From: Alistipes indistinctus YIT 12060
GTDB lineage: Bacteria; Bacteroidota; Bacteroidia; Bacteroidales; Rikenellaceae
NCBI RefSeq assembly: GCF_025144995.1
Contig: NZ_CP102250.1
Coordinates: 1,984,001 to 2,048,000 of the forward strand
DNA: 64,000 bases
Direction: 5' to 3'
Shown here in pieces: positions 33,519-43,002 of the stretch. The notes below the pieces were generated by a model, which was not told where the DNA came from, did no database searches, and saw nothing but the letters and a program-made list of their open reading frames with translations. A program made the translations under genes and the position numbers. Each line of letters starts with the position of its first letter. The first letter of the stretch is position 1.

Positions 33519-36365
33519 ATGAGCGAGTACGACGATTGTTCACGGGAGGAATTGATCGAACAGATCGAGCGGCTGAAACGGGAGAATGCTGCATTGTCTT
33601 CCGGGCAAAAGGCTTCCCGCGGCGGTGCCAGACGGATGCTTGCCGACTCTCCCGGAGGTTTCCGGGATAAATATGCCGCGCAGATACTCGAGTCGCTGCC
33701 CGATATGCTGACCGTTCTCGATCATTCGGGGCAGCTTGTCGATCTGGTCTCCTCGGAAGAGACCAACCATGTCGGCGCGCCCAGCGATTCGCTTATCGGG
33801 CGGGATATCTGTACGCTGCTCTCCCCCGAGGCGTATCACAATGTGAAGGAGAACCTCGATTACGTGGTCCGGAACAAGATAGGTTCGACTTCCCATCACG
33901 ACATTACCCTGGACAACCATACCCGCCATTACGAAAACAGGATTTTCCCACTGGACGACGAGCACGCGCTCTGTATGTGCCGTGACGTGATCGACCAGGT
34001 GATCGTCCAGCAGGAGCTCGAACAGGCCAACCTGCGCATGGTGGCGGCCGAGGATATCGCGTTGTTGAGCCACTGGTATTATTACGAGGATATCAAGGAG
34101 TTCGAGGCGCCGAAGATTATTCCGTGGCTGGTCGGCGGCGGCGACGGCAAGCTGAAACGCTGCCGCAAGGAGCTGTTCCTGTCGCATGTCCATCCGGCCG
34201 ACCGTGACGCACTGCTCAACCAGCTTCGTTACGGGCAGGCGGGCGACGGATATGTCGAGTACCGCATTTCGGTGCAGGGGCAGACCCGCTATTACCACAG
34301 CCGCATTCTCCGGATAATCAGGAAGGAAGACGGAAGCCGCATTATCGAGGGTTATGCGCAGGATATGACCTATGTGGTCAAGCGCCTGCACGATTTCGAG
34401 GCGGTAAAATATGCCCTGAACAATGCGGTCGAGGAGATTTATTCCTGCGACCTGGAGGGTACGCTCGAGTTTGCCAACCAGCGTTTCATCGAACGCCACA
34501 ACCTCAGCGGGGATATTTCCAATTATAAGCTCTATGAGTTGGAGAGCCCGCAGGGTATTCTGCTCGAATCGTCCCAGAATCTTTACCGCCAGTGGCAGGA
34601 AAAGGTGTCGAAGGTACGTGCGAACGACGGGTCGTACAGTTATACGGCCAAATCCAAAAATCCCCGTACCGGCAGGATCGAGGCGCAGGAGGTGGTCATT
34701 TATGTGGTATACGACCATGCCAAGGAGCATGAAGTGCTGTGGTTCTTCTCGCGGGATGTCACGACCCGTCTCGAACACGAGAACCGGGTGCGCGAACTCA
34801 ACTACGTGATGGACGCGATCCTGAACAATATCCCCGTGTACCTGTTCGTCAAGGACCCGAGCAACGAGTTCCGTTATGTCTATTGGAACAAGGCTTTCGA
34901 GGAATATTCCCACATTCCGGCTTCGCGGGCCCTGGGGCATACCGATTTCGAAATTTTCCCGCGCCTGTCCGACGCCGAGAAGTTCCGGCGCGACGACCTG
35001 GAGTTGCTGCGTACCGGTCAGCGGCTGGAGATGGTCGAAGAGTATACGGCCGCGTCGGGCGAAACGCGTGTGGTGACGACTTCCAAGACGCTGGTGCCGT
35101 CGGAGGACCGTCTGCCGCTGATTATCGGCATTTCGTGGGATATCACCGAACAGAAGAACGCCGAGCGTGAACTGATCGCCGCGCGGATCAAAGCCGAGGA
35201 ATCAGACCGCCTGAAAAGCGCGTTCCTCGCGAACATGAGCCATGAAATCCGTACGCCGCTCAATGCGATCGTCGGTTTTTCGAAGCTGATTTCAAGCGCT
35301 GAAAACGCCGAAGAGGTGCAGCAGTATACCGATATCATAGACAGCAATTCCGATCTGCTGTTGCAATTGATCAACGATATCCTTGACCTGTCGAAGATCG
35401 AGGCCGGCACCCTCGAGTTCCATTTTGCAGACATGAGCCTCAACAGCCTGTGCCGTGAGGAGTATGAAATTCATAAAGGGCGTGTTCATGACGGAGTGGA
35501 ACTGGTCTTCGACGGTCGCGACGAAGATGTCGAGATCAAGTGCGACCATAACCGCCTGGCCCAAGTGGTCACGAACCTGCTCAGCAACGCAATTAAATTT
35601 ACGCACAACGGCGAAATCCGCTTTGGATACGATATGATGGGAGATACGATAGAGTTTTATGTTGCGGATACCGGCATCGGAATGTCCGCACAGGCTAAGG
35701 AGCGGATCTTCGACCGCTTTATCAAATTGAACAGCTTCGCTTCCGGTACCGGTTTGGGACTGGCTATTTCGAAGATGATCGTCGAGAAGATCGGCGGCCG
35801 GATCTGGGTCGAATCCGAAGAGGGCGAGGGCACCACATTCCGTTTTACCATTCCGTATCGTTCCGAAAAAAAGGCTGCGGCGGATGCGTTGGATGAACCG
35901 TCCGCAGCACAGGAAACAGGGAGCCTGATGTCGGAGCCTGATGCCGGCGCTTCGGCGCAGGGCGGCGCTTTGGCGGAGCTGGCTTCGGAAGGTGTGGGAG
36001 GGCGTACCGGCAAACGTATTCTCATCGCGGAGGACATCGAAAGCAATTACATGCTGATGAAAGCCTTTATCGGCAAGCGCTATGAGGTGATCCGCGCCCA
36101 CGACGGGCAGGAGGCTATCGACCTGTTCCCAAAAGTGCGGCCCGATCTGGTCTTCATGGATATCAAAATGCCGGTCGTAGACGGCTATGAAGCGACCCGT
36201 GCGATCCGGAAAATTTCCAAAGAGGTGCCGATCCTGGCGATTACCGCGTTTGCGTTTGAGAGCGACCGCGAGAAAGCTTTGGAGGCGGGCTGTACCGACT
36301 ACCTCACCAAGCCGATCTCACGCGACTTGCTGAACCAGAAGCTGATCCTGTATCTGGGAGAGTAG
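33519..36365 (+). CDS. soluble PAS-domain hybrid histidine kinase
   Basis: 948 aa from ATG at MSEYDDCSREEL, a start that removes an unlikely leader. An N-terminal coiled coil, then four PAS-type domains (about 55-165, 180-305, 310-420 and 425-545), HisKA with His575, HATPase (NLLSNAIKFT, SGTGLGLAI), a variable Ala/Glu linker (about 785-825) and a receiver with Asp881 in VFMDIKMPVVDG and TKPIS. No membrane segment, so the cue is internal, perhaps redox or a small molecule through PAS. It follows the previous kinase on the same strand after 168 bp. Its terminator is shared with the convergent kinase. Confidence 0.94.
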   Translation: MSEYDDCSREELIEQIERLKRENAALSSGQKASRGGARRMLADSPGGFRDKYAAQILESLPDMLTVLDHSGQLVDLVSSEETNHVGAPSDSLIGRDICTLLSPEAYHNVKENLDYVVRNKIGSTSHHDITLDNHTRHYENRIFPLDDEHALCMCRDVIDQVIVQQELEQANLRMVAAEDIALLSHWYYYEDIKEFEAPKIIPWLVGGGDGKLKRCRKELFLSHVHPADRDALLNQLRYGQAGDGYVEYRISVQGQTRYYHSRILRIIRKEDGSRIIEGYAQDMTYVVKRLHDFEAVKYALNNAVEEIYSCDLEGTLEFANQRFIERHNLSGDISNYKLYELESPQGILLESSQNLYRQWQEKVSKVRANDGSYSYTAKSKNPRTGRIEAQEVVIYVVYDHAKEHEVLWFFSRDVTTRLEHENRVRELNYVMDAILNNIPVYLFVKDPSNEFRYVYWNKAFEEYSHIPASRALGHTDFEIFPRLSDAEKFRRDDLELLRTGQRLEMVEEYTAASGETRVVTTSKTLVPSEDRLPLIIGISWDITEQKNAERELIAARIKAEESDRLKSAFLANMSHEIRTPLNAIVGFSKLISSAENAEEVQQYTDIIDSNSDLLLQLINDILDLSKIEAGTLEFHFADMSLNSLCREEYEIHKGRVHDGVELVFDGRDEDVEIKCDHNRLAQVVTNLLSNAIKFTHNGEIRFGYDMMGDTIEFYVADTGIGMSAQAKERIFDRFIKLNSFASGTGLGLAISKMIVEKIGGRIWVESEEGEGTTFRFTIPYRSEKKAAADALDEPSAAQETGSLMSEPDAGASAQGGALAELASEGVGGRTGKRILIAEDIESNYMLMKAFIGKRYEVIRAHDGQEAIDLFPKVRPDLVFMDIKMPVVDGYEATRAIRKISKEVPILAITAFAFESDREKALEAGCTDYLTKPISRDLLNQKLILYLGE

Positions 36366-36550
36366 CAGGAGTGGATTTTGCCGGGATTTTCCTGTCCCGA
36401 TGTTCTGCCCCGGGGAACGTAAATACGGTCCCTGTAACGGTCTCGGCCGCGGAGCCGGTCAAAGGATCGAACGACGCTCCTGCATGGGGATAAACGGCCG
36501 TGTCCTGTTTAGGCAATAGAGACGATTTTATTTTTTATATTATTTAGGTA

Positions 36551-36586
36551 AAGCAGGGGGAGAATGAAAATTCTCCCCCTGCTTTT
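36551..36586 (+). terminator. strong rho-independent terminator
   Basis: A perfect 15-bp stem (AAGCAGGGGGAGAAT and its complement) with a GAAA tetraloop followed by TTTT. It lies between convergent kinase genes and mainly serves the plus strand. Confidence 0.92.
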
Positions 36587-36609
36587 CTGTGGTTATCCGT
36601 TTTGTCCGG

Positions 36610-39600
36610 TCAAATGAAAACCAGCCGTTTTTTCAGAAGTTCGACGATCTTGCTTCGCATGATACTGGCGTTGAGTGGTTTGGGTACATACGCGTCGAAG
36701 CCGCTGTTCATGATGCGCTCTTCGTCCGACGCATAGGCATAAGCCGTTACGGCGATGATCGGTACCCGTTCCGAAAGTTTGCGGATTTCTGCCGTCGCTT
36801 CGTAGCCGTTCAGTACCGGCATGTTGATGTCCATCAGTACCAGATGGGGCTGGTGGGTTTTGAACAGTTCCACGGCTTCCCGGCCGTCCCACGCATGCAG
36901 GATCGTGTAGTCTTTTTTCAGGATTGTTTCGAATAGTTTAAAGTTGTCCGCACTGTCCTCGGCTACCAGGATGGTCAGTTTGTCGCGTTCGACCGGTATC
37001 GGCTCGATCTGTTTGTCCTGCGGTTTTCTGTTCTTTTGATCCGAGACGGGACGGTAAGGGATCGTGAACCAGAAGTTCGATCCTTTCCCCTCTTCGGATT
37101 CGACGCCGATCCGGCCCCCAACATGTTCGACGATCGTTTGGCAGATCGAGAGTCCAAGGCCGGTTCCCTGTGAGAAACTGTTCAGTTTTACGAAACGTTC
37201 GAATACCGATTTTTGTTTGTCGGTCGGGATACCGCAGCCGGTGTCGCTGACGTGGAAGTACAGGAATTTGCCGTCGGGTTCTAACCTGTAGCCGATTCGG
37301 ATGCTCCCTCGCTGTGTGAATTTGAGTGCATTGGTGGTCAGGTTCGTCAGCACCTGCGTGAGCCGGTTCCGGTCTACCCGGGCAATACAGCCGGGGACGG
37401 TTTCGGCCAATACGACATCCATTTGATCGGACGTATTGCGCATTTGCGCTGCGTGCACGATCTCTTCGAGCAGCCGGTTCAGGTCGGTTTCGGTATACGT
37501 GAAGTTGAGCGTGCCGGCCTCGATTTTCGACAGGTCGAGGATATCGTTGATCAACTGCAACAGCAGGTTGTTGTTGTTCTCGATGATGCTGACATACTCC
37601 TGTTTCTCCTCTTCTGCATCGGTGGTGGCGAGAATGTTCGAGAACCCGACGATTGCGTTGAGCGGGGTACGGATCTCGTGGCTCATGTTTGCGAGGAACG
37701 CGCTTTTCAGGCGACTGGACTCTTCGGCTTTCTCCTTGGCCGAAATCAGTTCCTGCTCCATTTGTTTGCGGATCGAGATCACCAGCGACGAGCCGATCAG
37801 TGTCAGCGGTTTGCCGGCAGCGTCGCGGGCATCCACGGCAGCCTGTACTTCCACCCAGTCGAAGTGCGAACGGCCGGGGTCGGCCACGCGGTACTCTTCG
37901 CGGATTTTCGGGACTTTCCCCTCAATCAGGTCCCGGTAGGCCTGTTTGATGCGTTCGCGGTCCTCTTTGTGTATTTTGGCGAAATAGGCCGTTTCGGGCA
38001 CCGCAAGTCTGTTCTCGTCGATATTCTCGCCACCCATCAGTTCCACCGAACGGTTTACGTCGCATAGGATCGTATCCGTTTCCAGATCCCATTTCCACGG
38101 GGTAATGTTCGAAATCTCCAGAGCCATTGCGAGTTTGTGGTTCATCGTGCGCAGCAGTTGTTGTGCGCGGACCAACGCCGTGTTGTCGGTGTAGAAGACA
38201 TCGATGAAGTTAGGCTCTTTCGATGGGGCGAGGATCACTGTGTAATGCGTATCGGTTTGTTTGAAATAGTAGGATACGCTCACGGCGCGTTTTTCACCGA
38301 GAACAGTGCGGGCGAGGTTCAGTGTATTGTCCCGTTGTGTGTGTTGTCCGGTGACACGCCGGCCGACCACCCAGTTGTGCGAATAAAATGCTTTTTCGAA
38401 CGCAGGGTTGACGTCACGGACGATCAGGTCGTGCGATCGGCCGTTCTGGTCGAAGAGCATTTCCATCTGCAGGTACGGAATAGGCATGTTTTCGAACAGG
38501 TTGCGGTATTGGGCCATGTATGTCAGGACTTTTCGCTGTTGGGTCCGGCTGCGGGAAAGGAAGTAAATGATCAGCAGCAGAACCGCGACGATAAGTGCGC
38601 CTCCGCCCAGCAGGTAACGGTATTGGTGGAAAAAATTGTCGGGTTTCCAGTAAATGTGGGTATTGCTGGGCAGCAGGTCGGGGGATATGCCTTTGCGGAT
38701 AAGTGTCAGGTAGTCGATTACCGGTTGCGCGGGTTCCACCGTCTGGAACGAACCCGGCTGGCCGGCAAGCGTTTTCTCAAGTGCCAGGCGGACATGGTGT
38801 GAAACGGCGGCCCGGGTCGGGAAGTAGCCGCCGAGGACATCGCTGTCCGTATTGACCTCATTGTCGTTTAGTACGAACAGCGGTTGCCGGGCCGATTTGC
38901 TGATGATGATCCGGAAATGGGAGTCGTTGACGAACGAATCTCCCACTTGGCTCTGCTTGAGCCAGGAGAAGAAGAGTACGCCGGTTTCCTGTCCGTAATG
39001 CTGCAGCGAATCGAGCAAATCCAACGTCGACATGTCTGCCGAAATCAGGTATCGTACTTTCAGCTCCGGAAAATCGGTCTTGGTGATGGCGGCCATGTCC
39101 GCTCGCATTTGTGCGCTGATCCAGCGGGTGTCGGAAATGAAGCACAGCTCGGTCATCGGCGGCGTCAGCTGATGCATCAGCGCGAGGCTTTGCCGCAGGT
39201 AAATAGGCATATAGACGACGCTAAGCGCACCTTCGTACTCCTTGACAATCTTGTCGTACGGGATGCGGAGGGCAGGTGCGATCGGTGTTTTCCGGAGTAG
39301 ATTGGTTATAGGACCGGTATAATCGATGTCGGAGAAGATGATAGAAGGTACTTTCCCCCATTTCTTTTCGATGGTTTCGTGCAGGAACGGCCAACTGGTG
39401 GAACCGATGTAGATAATCATCCGGGGTTTGTCGTGGTAGGAGACATCCACCTGTTGTCGCAGTTGTGCAAGCGCTTTTTCGTCCCGGAGCAGTCCTGAAT
39501 TCAGGTTCTGGGTCACCGTCATGGTTTGCGGGGAAAGCTTGATCAGGTCCATTACCGTCGAGTCAACGAGGCTGCGGCACCAGGGAGCCGATTCGCTGTA

Positions 39601-39771
39601 CGAGTTGAAAATCAGTACGTAATCTGAATCTATGCCCTGCGTTTTTTGTGCGATGTAACCCGATTCTGTGGGCTTATGTTGCCGGGCGGATACGGAATAG
39701 TATATTAGCAAGCATCCGCACAACAGGATCATGTGCTGGAAAGAACGGGAAACCTTGTTTGCGTTCTTCAT
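36610..39771 (-). CDS. hybrid sensor kinase with extracytoplasmic solute-binding-like domain
   Basis: 1053 aa from ATG at MKNANKVSRS, where a signal-anchor helix follows at once. The outside region (about 30-385) resembles the ABC-type solute-binding sensor of the kinase at 31.4 kb (YVLIFNSYSESAPW, MIIYIGSTSWPF). A second helix (about 392-414) leads to two PAS domains, HisKA with His698, HATPase (LTTNALKFT, QGTGLGLSI) and a receiver with Asp981 (LVLMDINMPVLNG) and PKPLN. It should sense an external ligand and pass phosphate by its own receiver. The gene has its own promoter element and is convergent with its neighbour. Confidence 0.93.
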   Translation of the reverse strand: MKNANKVSRSFQHMILLCGCLLIYYSVSARQHKPTESGYIAQKTQGIDSDYVLIFNSYSESAPWCRSLVDSTVMDLIKLSPQTMTVTQNLNSGLLRDEKALAQLRQQVDVSYHDKPRMIIYIGSTSWPFLHETIEKKWGKVPSIIFSDIDYTGPITNLLRKTPIAPALRIPYDKIVKEYEGALSVVYMPIYLRQSLALMHQLTPPMTELCFISDTRWISAQMRADMAAITKTDFPELKVRYLISADMSTLDLLDSLQHYGQETGVLFFSWLKQSQVGDSFVNDSHFRIIISKSARQPLFVLNDNEVNTDSDVLGGYFPTRAAVSHHVRLALEKTLAGQPGSFQTVEPAQPVIDYLTLIRKGISPDLLPSNTHIYWKPDNFFHQYRYLLGGGALIVAVLLLIIYFLSRSRTQQRKVLTYMAQYRNLFENMPIPYLQMEMLFDQNGRSHDLIVRDVNPAFEKAFYSHNWVVGRRVTGQHTQRDNTLNLARTVLGEKRAVSVSYYFKQTDTHYTVILAPSKEPNFIDVFYTDNTALVRAQQLLRTMNHKLAMALEISNITPWKWDLETDTILCDVNRSVELMGGENIDENRLAVPETAYFAKIHKEDRERIKQAYRDLIEGKVPKIREEYRVADPGRSHFDWVEVQAAVDARDAAGKPLTLIGSSLVISIRKQMEQELISAKEKAEESSRLKSAFLANMSHEIRTPLNAIVGFSNILATTDAEEEKQEYVSIIENNNNLLLQLINDILDLSKIEAGTLNFTYTETDLNRLLEEIVHAAQMRNTSDQMDVVLAETVPGCIARVDRNRLTQVLTNLTTNALKFTQRGSIRIGYRLEPDGKFLYFHVSDTGCGIPTDKQKSVFERFVKLNSFSQGTGLGLSICQTIVEHVGGRIGVESEEGKGSNFWFTIPYRPVSDQKNRKPQDKQIEPIPVERDKLTILVAEDSADNFKLFETILKKDYTILHAWDGREAVELFKTHQPHLVLMDINMPVLNGYEATAEIRKLSERVPIIAVTAYAYASDEERIMNSGFDAYVPKPLNASIMRSKIVELLKKRLVFI

Positions 39772-39833
39772 TGTTGATTTGGTAAAGTTTAGGTCGAATT
39801 TGTGGAGGGGGCAAAAAATCCCGCCACGTCGCG

Positions 39834-39841
39834 CAAAAATA
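39834..39841 (-). promoter_or_regulatory. putative -7 element (TATTTTTG) for the hybrid kinase
   Basis: The minus strand reads TATTTTTG about 63 bp ahead of the chosen start. It overlaps an in-frame upstream start (39846), supporting the shorter protein. Confidence 0.55.
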
Positions 39842-40301
39842 ACCATTTTATTTTAATGATATTAGCTAAAATGTTTGATTCGTACCATTAAACCGGTTTA
39901 TAGGTTTCCTGTCATAAAAACGGATTGTCTTTCGGACGGTTTATATTTTATTGGTTTGTCGGGTTTTCATGATGTGTTAACCGTCGAGAGGACGAAAAAA
40001 GCTCCTGTAAAATTGCAAAAAACGATTTTTATGATTATATTTGACAAAATGGCAATAAAATTGCCCGCTTGATAAAGCGTTAATGTTTGCGGGTTTTCCG
40101 GTTTTCTGAGACGCATAAACCGGGGTTGTGCGGGGCATTCCCGCATTTTTTGGCCCGATCTTCTCCCTGTACCGTGTATGAAGCCGATTTCCCGGCGCTG
40201 TGGAAACCCGTCCGGGATTGAATATCCTTCGTGTATAAATTATACGGGATATCAACACGGGACCGATACCTGAATGGTTTCCATCTAACACACGATATAT
40301 T
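39842..40301. other. AT-rich divergent intergenic region
   Basis: 460 bp between the hybrid kinase and the TfoX-like gene. Apart from one plus-strand promoter element I see nothing firm; a 65-codon frame at 39,875-40,072 has no recognisable protein character. Confidence 0.4.
40036..40043 (+). promoter_or_regulatory. putative promoter (TATATTTG) ahead of the TfoX-like gene
   Basis: TATATTTG with a near -33 element (ATTG) 20 bp upstream. It is 259 bp from the gene, so the leader would be long, or it may serve an unseen RNA. Confidence 0.35.
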
Positions 40302-40685
40302 ATGACATACAACGACTTTTTGGCGAACCGCGTGCGCAAGGCGTTCGCGAACAAAAACGCCGCCTATACCGAAACGGTCAGTTTCGGGCAGTTGAATTTT
40401 CTGGTGAACGATTGCTTTTGCGCCGGTGTGAACGGTGAAGAACTGGAGATACACATCTCTCCGGATAAGGTGGCCCGCGGCCTGCACGGCCGCAAATTCC
40501 GCCGGCTCGATGAATCGGGGCGGCACCTCAGGGGCTTTATCGCGCTGGGCGCGGATGAACTGGCCTGCGATGAACGGCTCGAAGAGTGGATCTCGCTCGC
40601 CCTCGATTACAACCGCTACGTCCTGGCGCACGAAAGAAGCGAACCGCGGCGTGTCAAGGGGTGCCGCACGCGCCTTCCTTTGTAG
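40302..40685 (+). CDS. TfoX N-terminal-domain protein
   Basis: 127 aa. The sequence follows the TfoX_N pattern: an N-terminal helix (NDFLANRVRKAF), a beta sheet with FGQLNFLVND and NGEELEIHIS, a HGRKFRRLD segment, RGFIALGADEL, and a closing helix (ERLEEWISLALDYNRYVL). It lacks the C-terminal domain of full TfoX/Sxy competence regulators. Such single-domain versions are common and their role is unknown; a DNA-binding or competence role should not be assumed. It is followed by a convergent gene. Confidence 0.72.
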   Translation: MTYNDFLANRVRKAFANKNAAYTETVSFGQLNFLVNDCFCAGVNGEELEIHISPDKVARGLHGRKFRRLDESGRHLRGFIALGADELACDERLEEWISLALDYNRYVLAHERSEPRRVKGCRTRLPL

Positions 40686-40853
40686 ATTTCCAGTATTTGT
40701 CCGGGTCGGTGTTTCCTGTTTTGCCGGGGCGCTCCGGATTGCTCCCGTGCTTTTCCCGATTGTTTTCCGGTTGTCTCCTGGCATTCCCGGGCCGTTCCCT
40801 CATTTTTCCTGTTTGTTCTCCGGATATGTCTGATGCTTTGCAGGTTCCGGGAT

Positions 40854-41567
40854 TCACGCGTTCAGGTCGGCGAACCAGTAGGTATAGAAACGTTCCGTAC
40901 CGTCGTCGAGCCTGACCGGATAACTTTGCTGCATCGGAGCCCCGAGCGTGAAAGGCACTCTCGTGCGGAACATTCCCCCGCCGTAACAAAACGTATGGTA
41001 TTCGCCGTTTTCCCCGCAGGGATCGACTCCTTCGGGCAGGTCGGCGACCAGTTTCGCGTCGATCCGGCGCCCGATGAACTCTCTGCCCAGCACGTCGGCC
41101 GTCGTGGTGACGATGACCGTTTCCAGTCCCGAAGCCAGGAACTCTTCCATGATCTGCCCCGAGGTGCGGCCCCACAGCGGTTCGATCACCTCGATTCCGT
41201 AGGGGGCAAGCTGTTTTTCCCGGTATGTGCGCACGTCGTGCAGGAAAATATCGCCGAAAATGAACCGGCCGGCTCCGATCGCTTTAAAATGCTCCACGGC
41301 GCCGCGCATCGCCGTTTCGTAATCTTCCATGTTCCCTTTGGGCGTCAGGTCGACGACATAAAGCGGAATCCCGATGCTGTCGGCCTGCCGTTGCAGCAGC
41401 TCCGTCGGGATGCCGTGCATCGACGACCGCCGGGTGCTGCGGTTGACTGTCGTGAGCAGTGCGACGATCTCGTAACGATCCTCTTGCAGGACTTGGTGGA
41501 GGGCGAGGGCGGAATCTTTGCCGCCGCTCCAGTTGAAAACCGCTTTCGAGCGGATGTGGTGCGTCAT
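40854..41567 (-). CDS. Dph6-like ATP-binding (diphthine--ammonia ligase family) protein
   Basis: 237 aa. An adenine-nucleotide alpha-hydrolase fold: the PP-loop SGGKDSAL (14-21) binds ATP pyrophosphate, and GEYHTFCYGGG carries the conserved E-x-H/F-T segment of this family. The eukaryotic and archaeal relatives amidate diphthine on EF2, but bacteria lack diphthamide, so the bacterial substrate is a different one. It overlaps the DUF2284 gene by 4 bp (ATGA), and this pair is divergent from a corrinoid adenosyltransferase, which hints at a link to cobamide metabolism. That link is inference. Confidence 0.85.
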   Translation of the reverse strand: MTHHIRSKAVFNWSGGKDSALALHQVLQEDRYEIVALLTTVNRSTRRSSMHGIPTELLQRQADSIGIPLYVVDLTPKGNMEDYETAMRGAVEHFKAIGAGRFIFGDIFLHDVRTYREKQLAPYGIEVIEPLWGRTSGQIMEEFLASGLETVIVTTTADVLGREFIGRRIDAKLVADLPEGVDPCGENGEYHTFCYGGGMFRTRVPFTLGAPMQQSYPVRLDDGTERFYTYWFADLNA

Positions 41568-42172
41568 GGTATCGGGTTTTGTGCCGTTAGCGTGAATGTT
41601 CCCGTGTCTCCGGATTCGGCACAGAACAGCGCGCTGACCAGTGTAAAGTACTCGGGAAGCTGTCCGTCACGGCTCCATTTCAATTCGTTGTGAAGCAATT
41701 CCGAGCTGATGGCGCCGATGTCGAAGCCGAACGCTTCGAGCGAAGGCCGCACCCGGTCCGGGTGGCGGCACGGAATACCCTTGTGCCGGGTGCAGGTGCC
41801 TTCCGGGCAAGCGAAACAGGTTCCGGCGAAAAAGGCGCGGCTGCCGGGATGCTTCCGTTCGATCGCCAGCAGTTGCGGGTCGACCGCCGCGCGTACCCGG
41901 GCCAGCATCTCCCGTCCCGCTTCGGTCGCTTCCTCTGGGGTGGCGAGGCGATTGCGTAGAGCCTCGTCCGGAATGATCCGGATGCCCGCGATCCACGCCA
42001 CGGTATAACCGGCGAGCACTTCCGAAGGGTCGAACTCGTAGGGCGGGCAGGCCCAGCAATGGCCGTAACGGCCGCATTCGCGGCAGTAGGCGATAAATTT
42101 CTCGGGATTGCGGAAGCGGCGGGTCAGTTCCGCCAGCGGCAGCGTTTCGGTGAGCGTTTCGGTCCGGTACAT
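41564..42172 (-). CDS. DUF2284 cysteine-rich metal-binding protein
   Basis: 202 aa. Two cysteine clusters stand out: YCRECGRYGHCWACPP (about 29-44) and CFACPEGTCTRHKGIPC (about 127-143). Both fit DUF2284, predicted to bind a metal or iron-sulfur cluster. The ATG at MYRTETLTE was chosen over an upstream TTG because the promoter element lies directly ahead of it. It is translationally coupled to the Dph6-like gene. Function unknown; the Cys pattern suggests redox or metal handling rather than DNA binding. Confidence 0.85.
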   Translation of the reverse strand: MYRTETLTETLPLAELTRRFRNPEKFIAYCRECGRYGHCWACPPYEFDPSEVLAGYTVAWIAGIRIIPDEALRNRLATPEEATEAGREMLARVRAAVDPQLLAIERKHPGSRAFFAGTCFACPEGTCTRHKGIPCRHPDRVRPSLEAFGFDIGAISSELLHNELKWSRDGQLPEYFTLVSALFCAESGDTGTFTLTAQNPIP

Positions 42173-42190
42173 ATTTTCAGGGCAACGGTA

Positions 42191-42211
42191 CAAAAATATT
42201 CGTTATTTTTG
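42191..42211. promoter_or_regulatory. divergent back-to-back promoter elements
   Basis: A TATTTTTG on the minus strand (42,191-42,198) and a TATTTTTG on the plus strand (42,204-42,211) are 5 bp apart. Each lies about 15-20 bp from its ATG, so both transcripts would be nearly leaderless and probably compete for polymerase. Confidence 0.6.
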
Positions 42212-42226
42212 TAAAAACAACTCCGC

Positions 42227-42946
42227 ATGAACCCTCCTGAGAAAACAGTTGCCGGTAAAAATATGACGAAATCCGTACACGAAATGTCCGCTTCGGCCCG
42301 TCAGGTCGAAACAGTCGATGGCACAGGCGTGCCAGCCGTCCCGAATGTCCTTGGCACTCCTGACTCCCGGTTTTCCGGGCGCGAGCGTTCTGTCGATCCC
42401 GCCAATGCCGGGAAGCAGGTGCGCCCGGCCGGTTCCTGCGGATACCTGCACGTGTATACCGGCGACGGCAAGGGCAAAACCACCGCGGCTTTCGGGCTGG
42501 CCGTGCGTGCATTGTGTGCCGGGCAAAGCGTCTACATCGGCCAGTTCGTCAAGAGCATGCGCTACAACGAGACGAAAATAGAAGGCATTTTCGACCGGAT
42601 GCGGATCGAGCAACTCGGGCGCGGCTGTTTTATCGGCCACGATCCGGAGCCCGCCGATGTAGGGATGGCCCGCGAAGGATTGGCCCGGTGCAGGGCGTTG
42701 CTTGTGTCGGGGGAGTACGACCTGGTGATTCTCGACGAACTGACCATTGCGCTCTATTACCGGTTGCTGACGGTGGGCGAGGTGCTCGATGCGCTGCGGG
42801 CGCGGCATCCTTCCGTCGAAGTGGTCGTTACGGGGCGTTATGCGCCGCAGGAGCTGGTCGACGAAGCCGACCTGGTGACCGAAATGCGGGAAGTGAAGCA
42901 CTATTATACGCAGGGAGTACTTTCACGCGAGGGGATCGACCGCTGA
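42227..42946 (+). CDS. cobO: cob(I)yrinic acid a,c-diamide adenosyltransferase (CobO/BtuR type)
   Basis: 239 aa. It adds the adenosyl group of ATP to reduced corrinoids to make adenosylcobamide. The core starts with YLHVYTGDGKGKTTAAFGLA, with P-loop GDGKGKT at 79-85. VILDELTIALYY and VVVTGRYAPQEL are the next family blocks. The N-terminal about 70 residues are a Ser/Pro/Gly-rich extension not found in typical 175-200-aa members. An alternative start at codon 13 (MTKSVHEM) does not remove it. It is divergent from the DUF2284 and Dph6-like pair. No cobalamin transport gene is in view. Confidence 0.92.
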   Translation: MNPPEKTVAGKNMTKSVHEMSASARQVETVDGTGVPAVPNVLGTPDSRFSGRERSVDPANAGKQVRPAGSCGYLHVYTGDGKGKTTAAFGLAVRALCAGQSVYIGQFVKSMRYNETKIEGIFDRMRIEQLGRGCFIGHDPEPADVGMAREGLARCRALLVSGEYDLVILDELTIALYYRLLTVGEVLDALRARHPSVEVVVTGRYAPQELVDEADLVTEMREVKHYYTQGVLSREGIDR

Positions 42947-43002
42947 GGGAGCGAAGCTAAAAAGGCAACATTCCCGGACAGTTGGCAGGTACGGCACAAC
43001 GG

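Noticed and set aside
39875-40072. A 65-codon frame ahead of the TfoX-like gene
   Set aside because: No protein-like pattern, no ribosome site, and the promoter at 40,036 would lie inside it.
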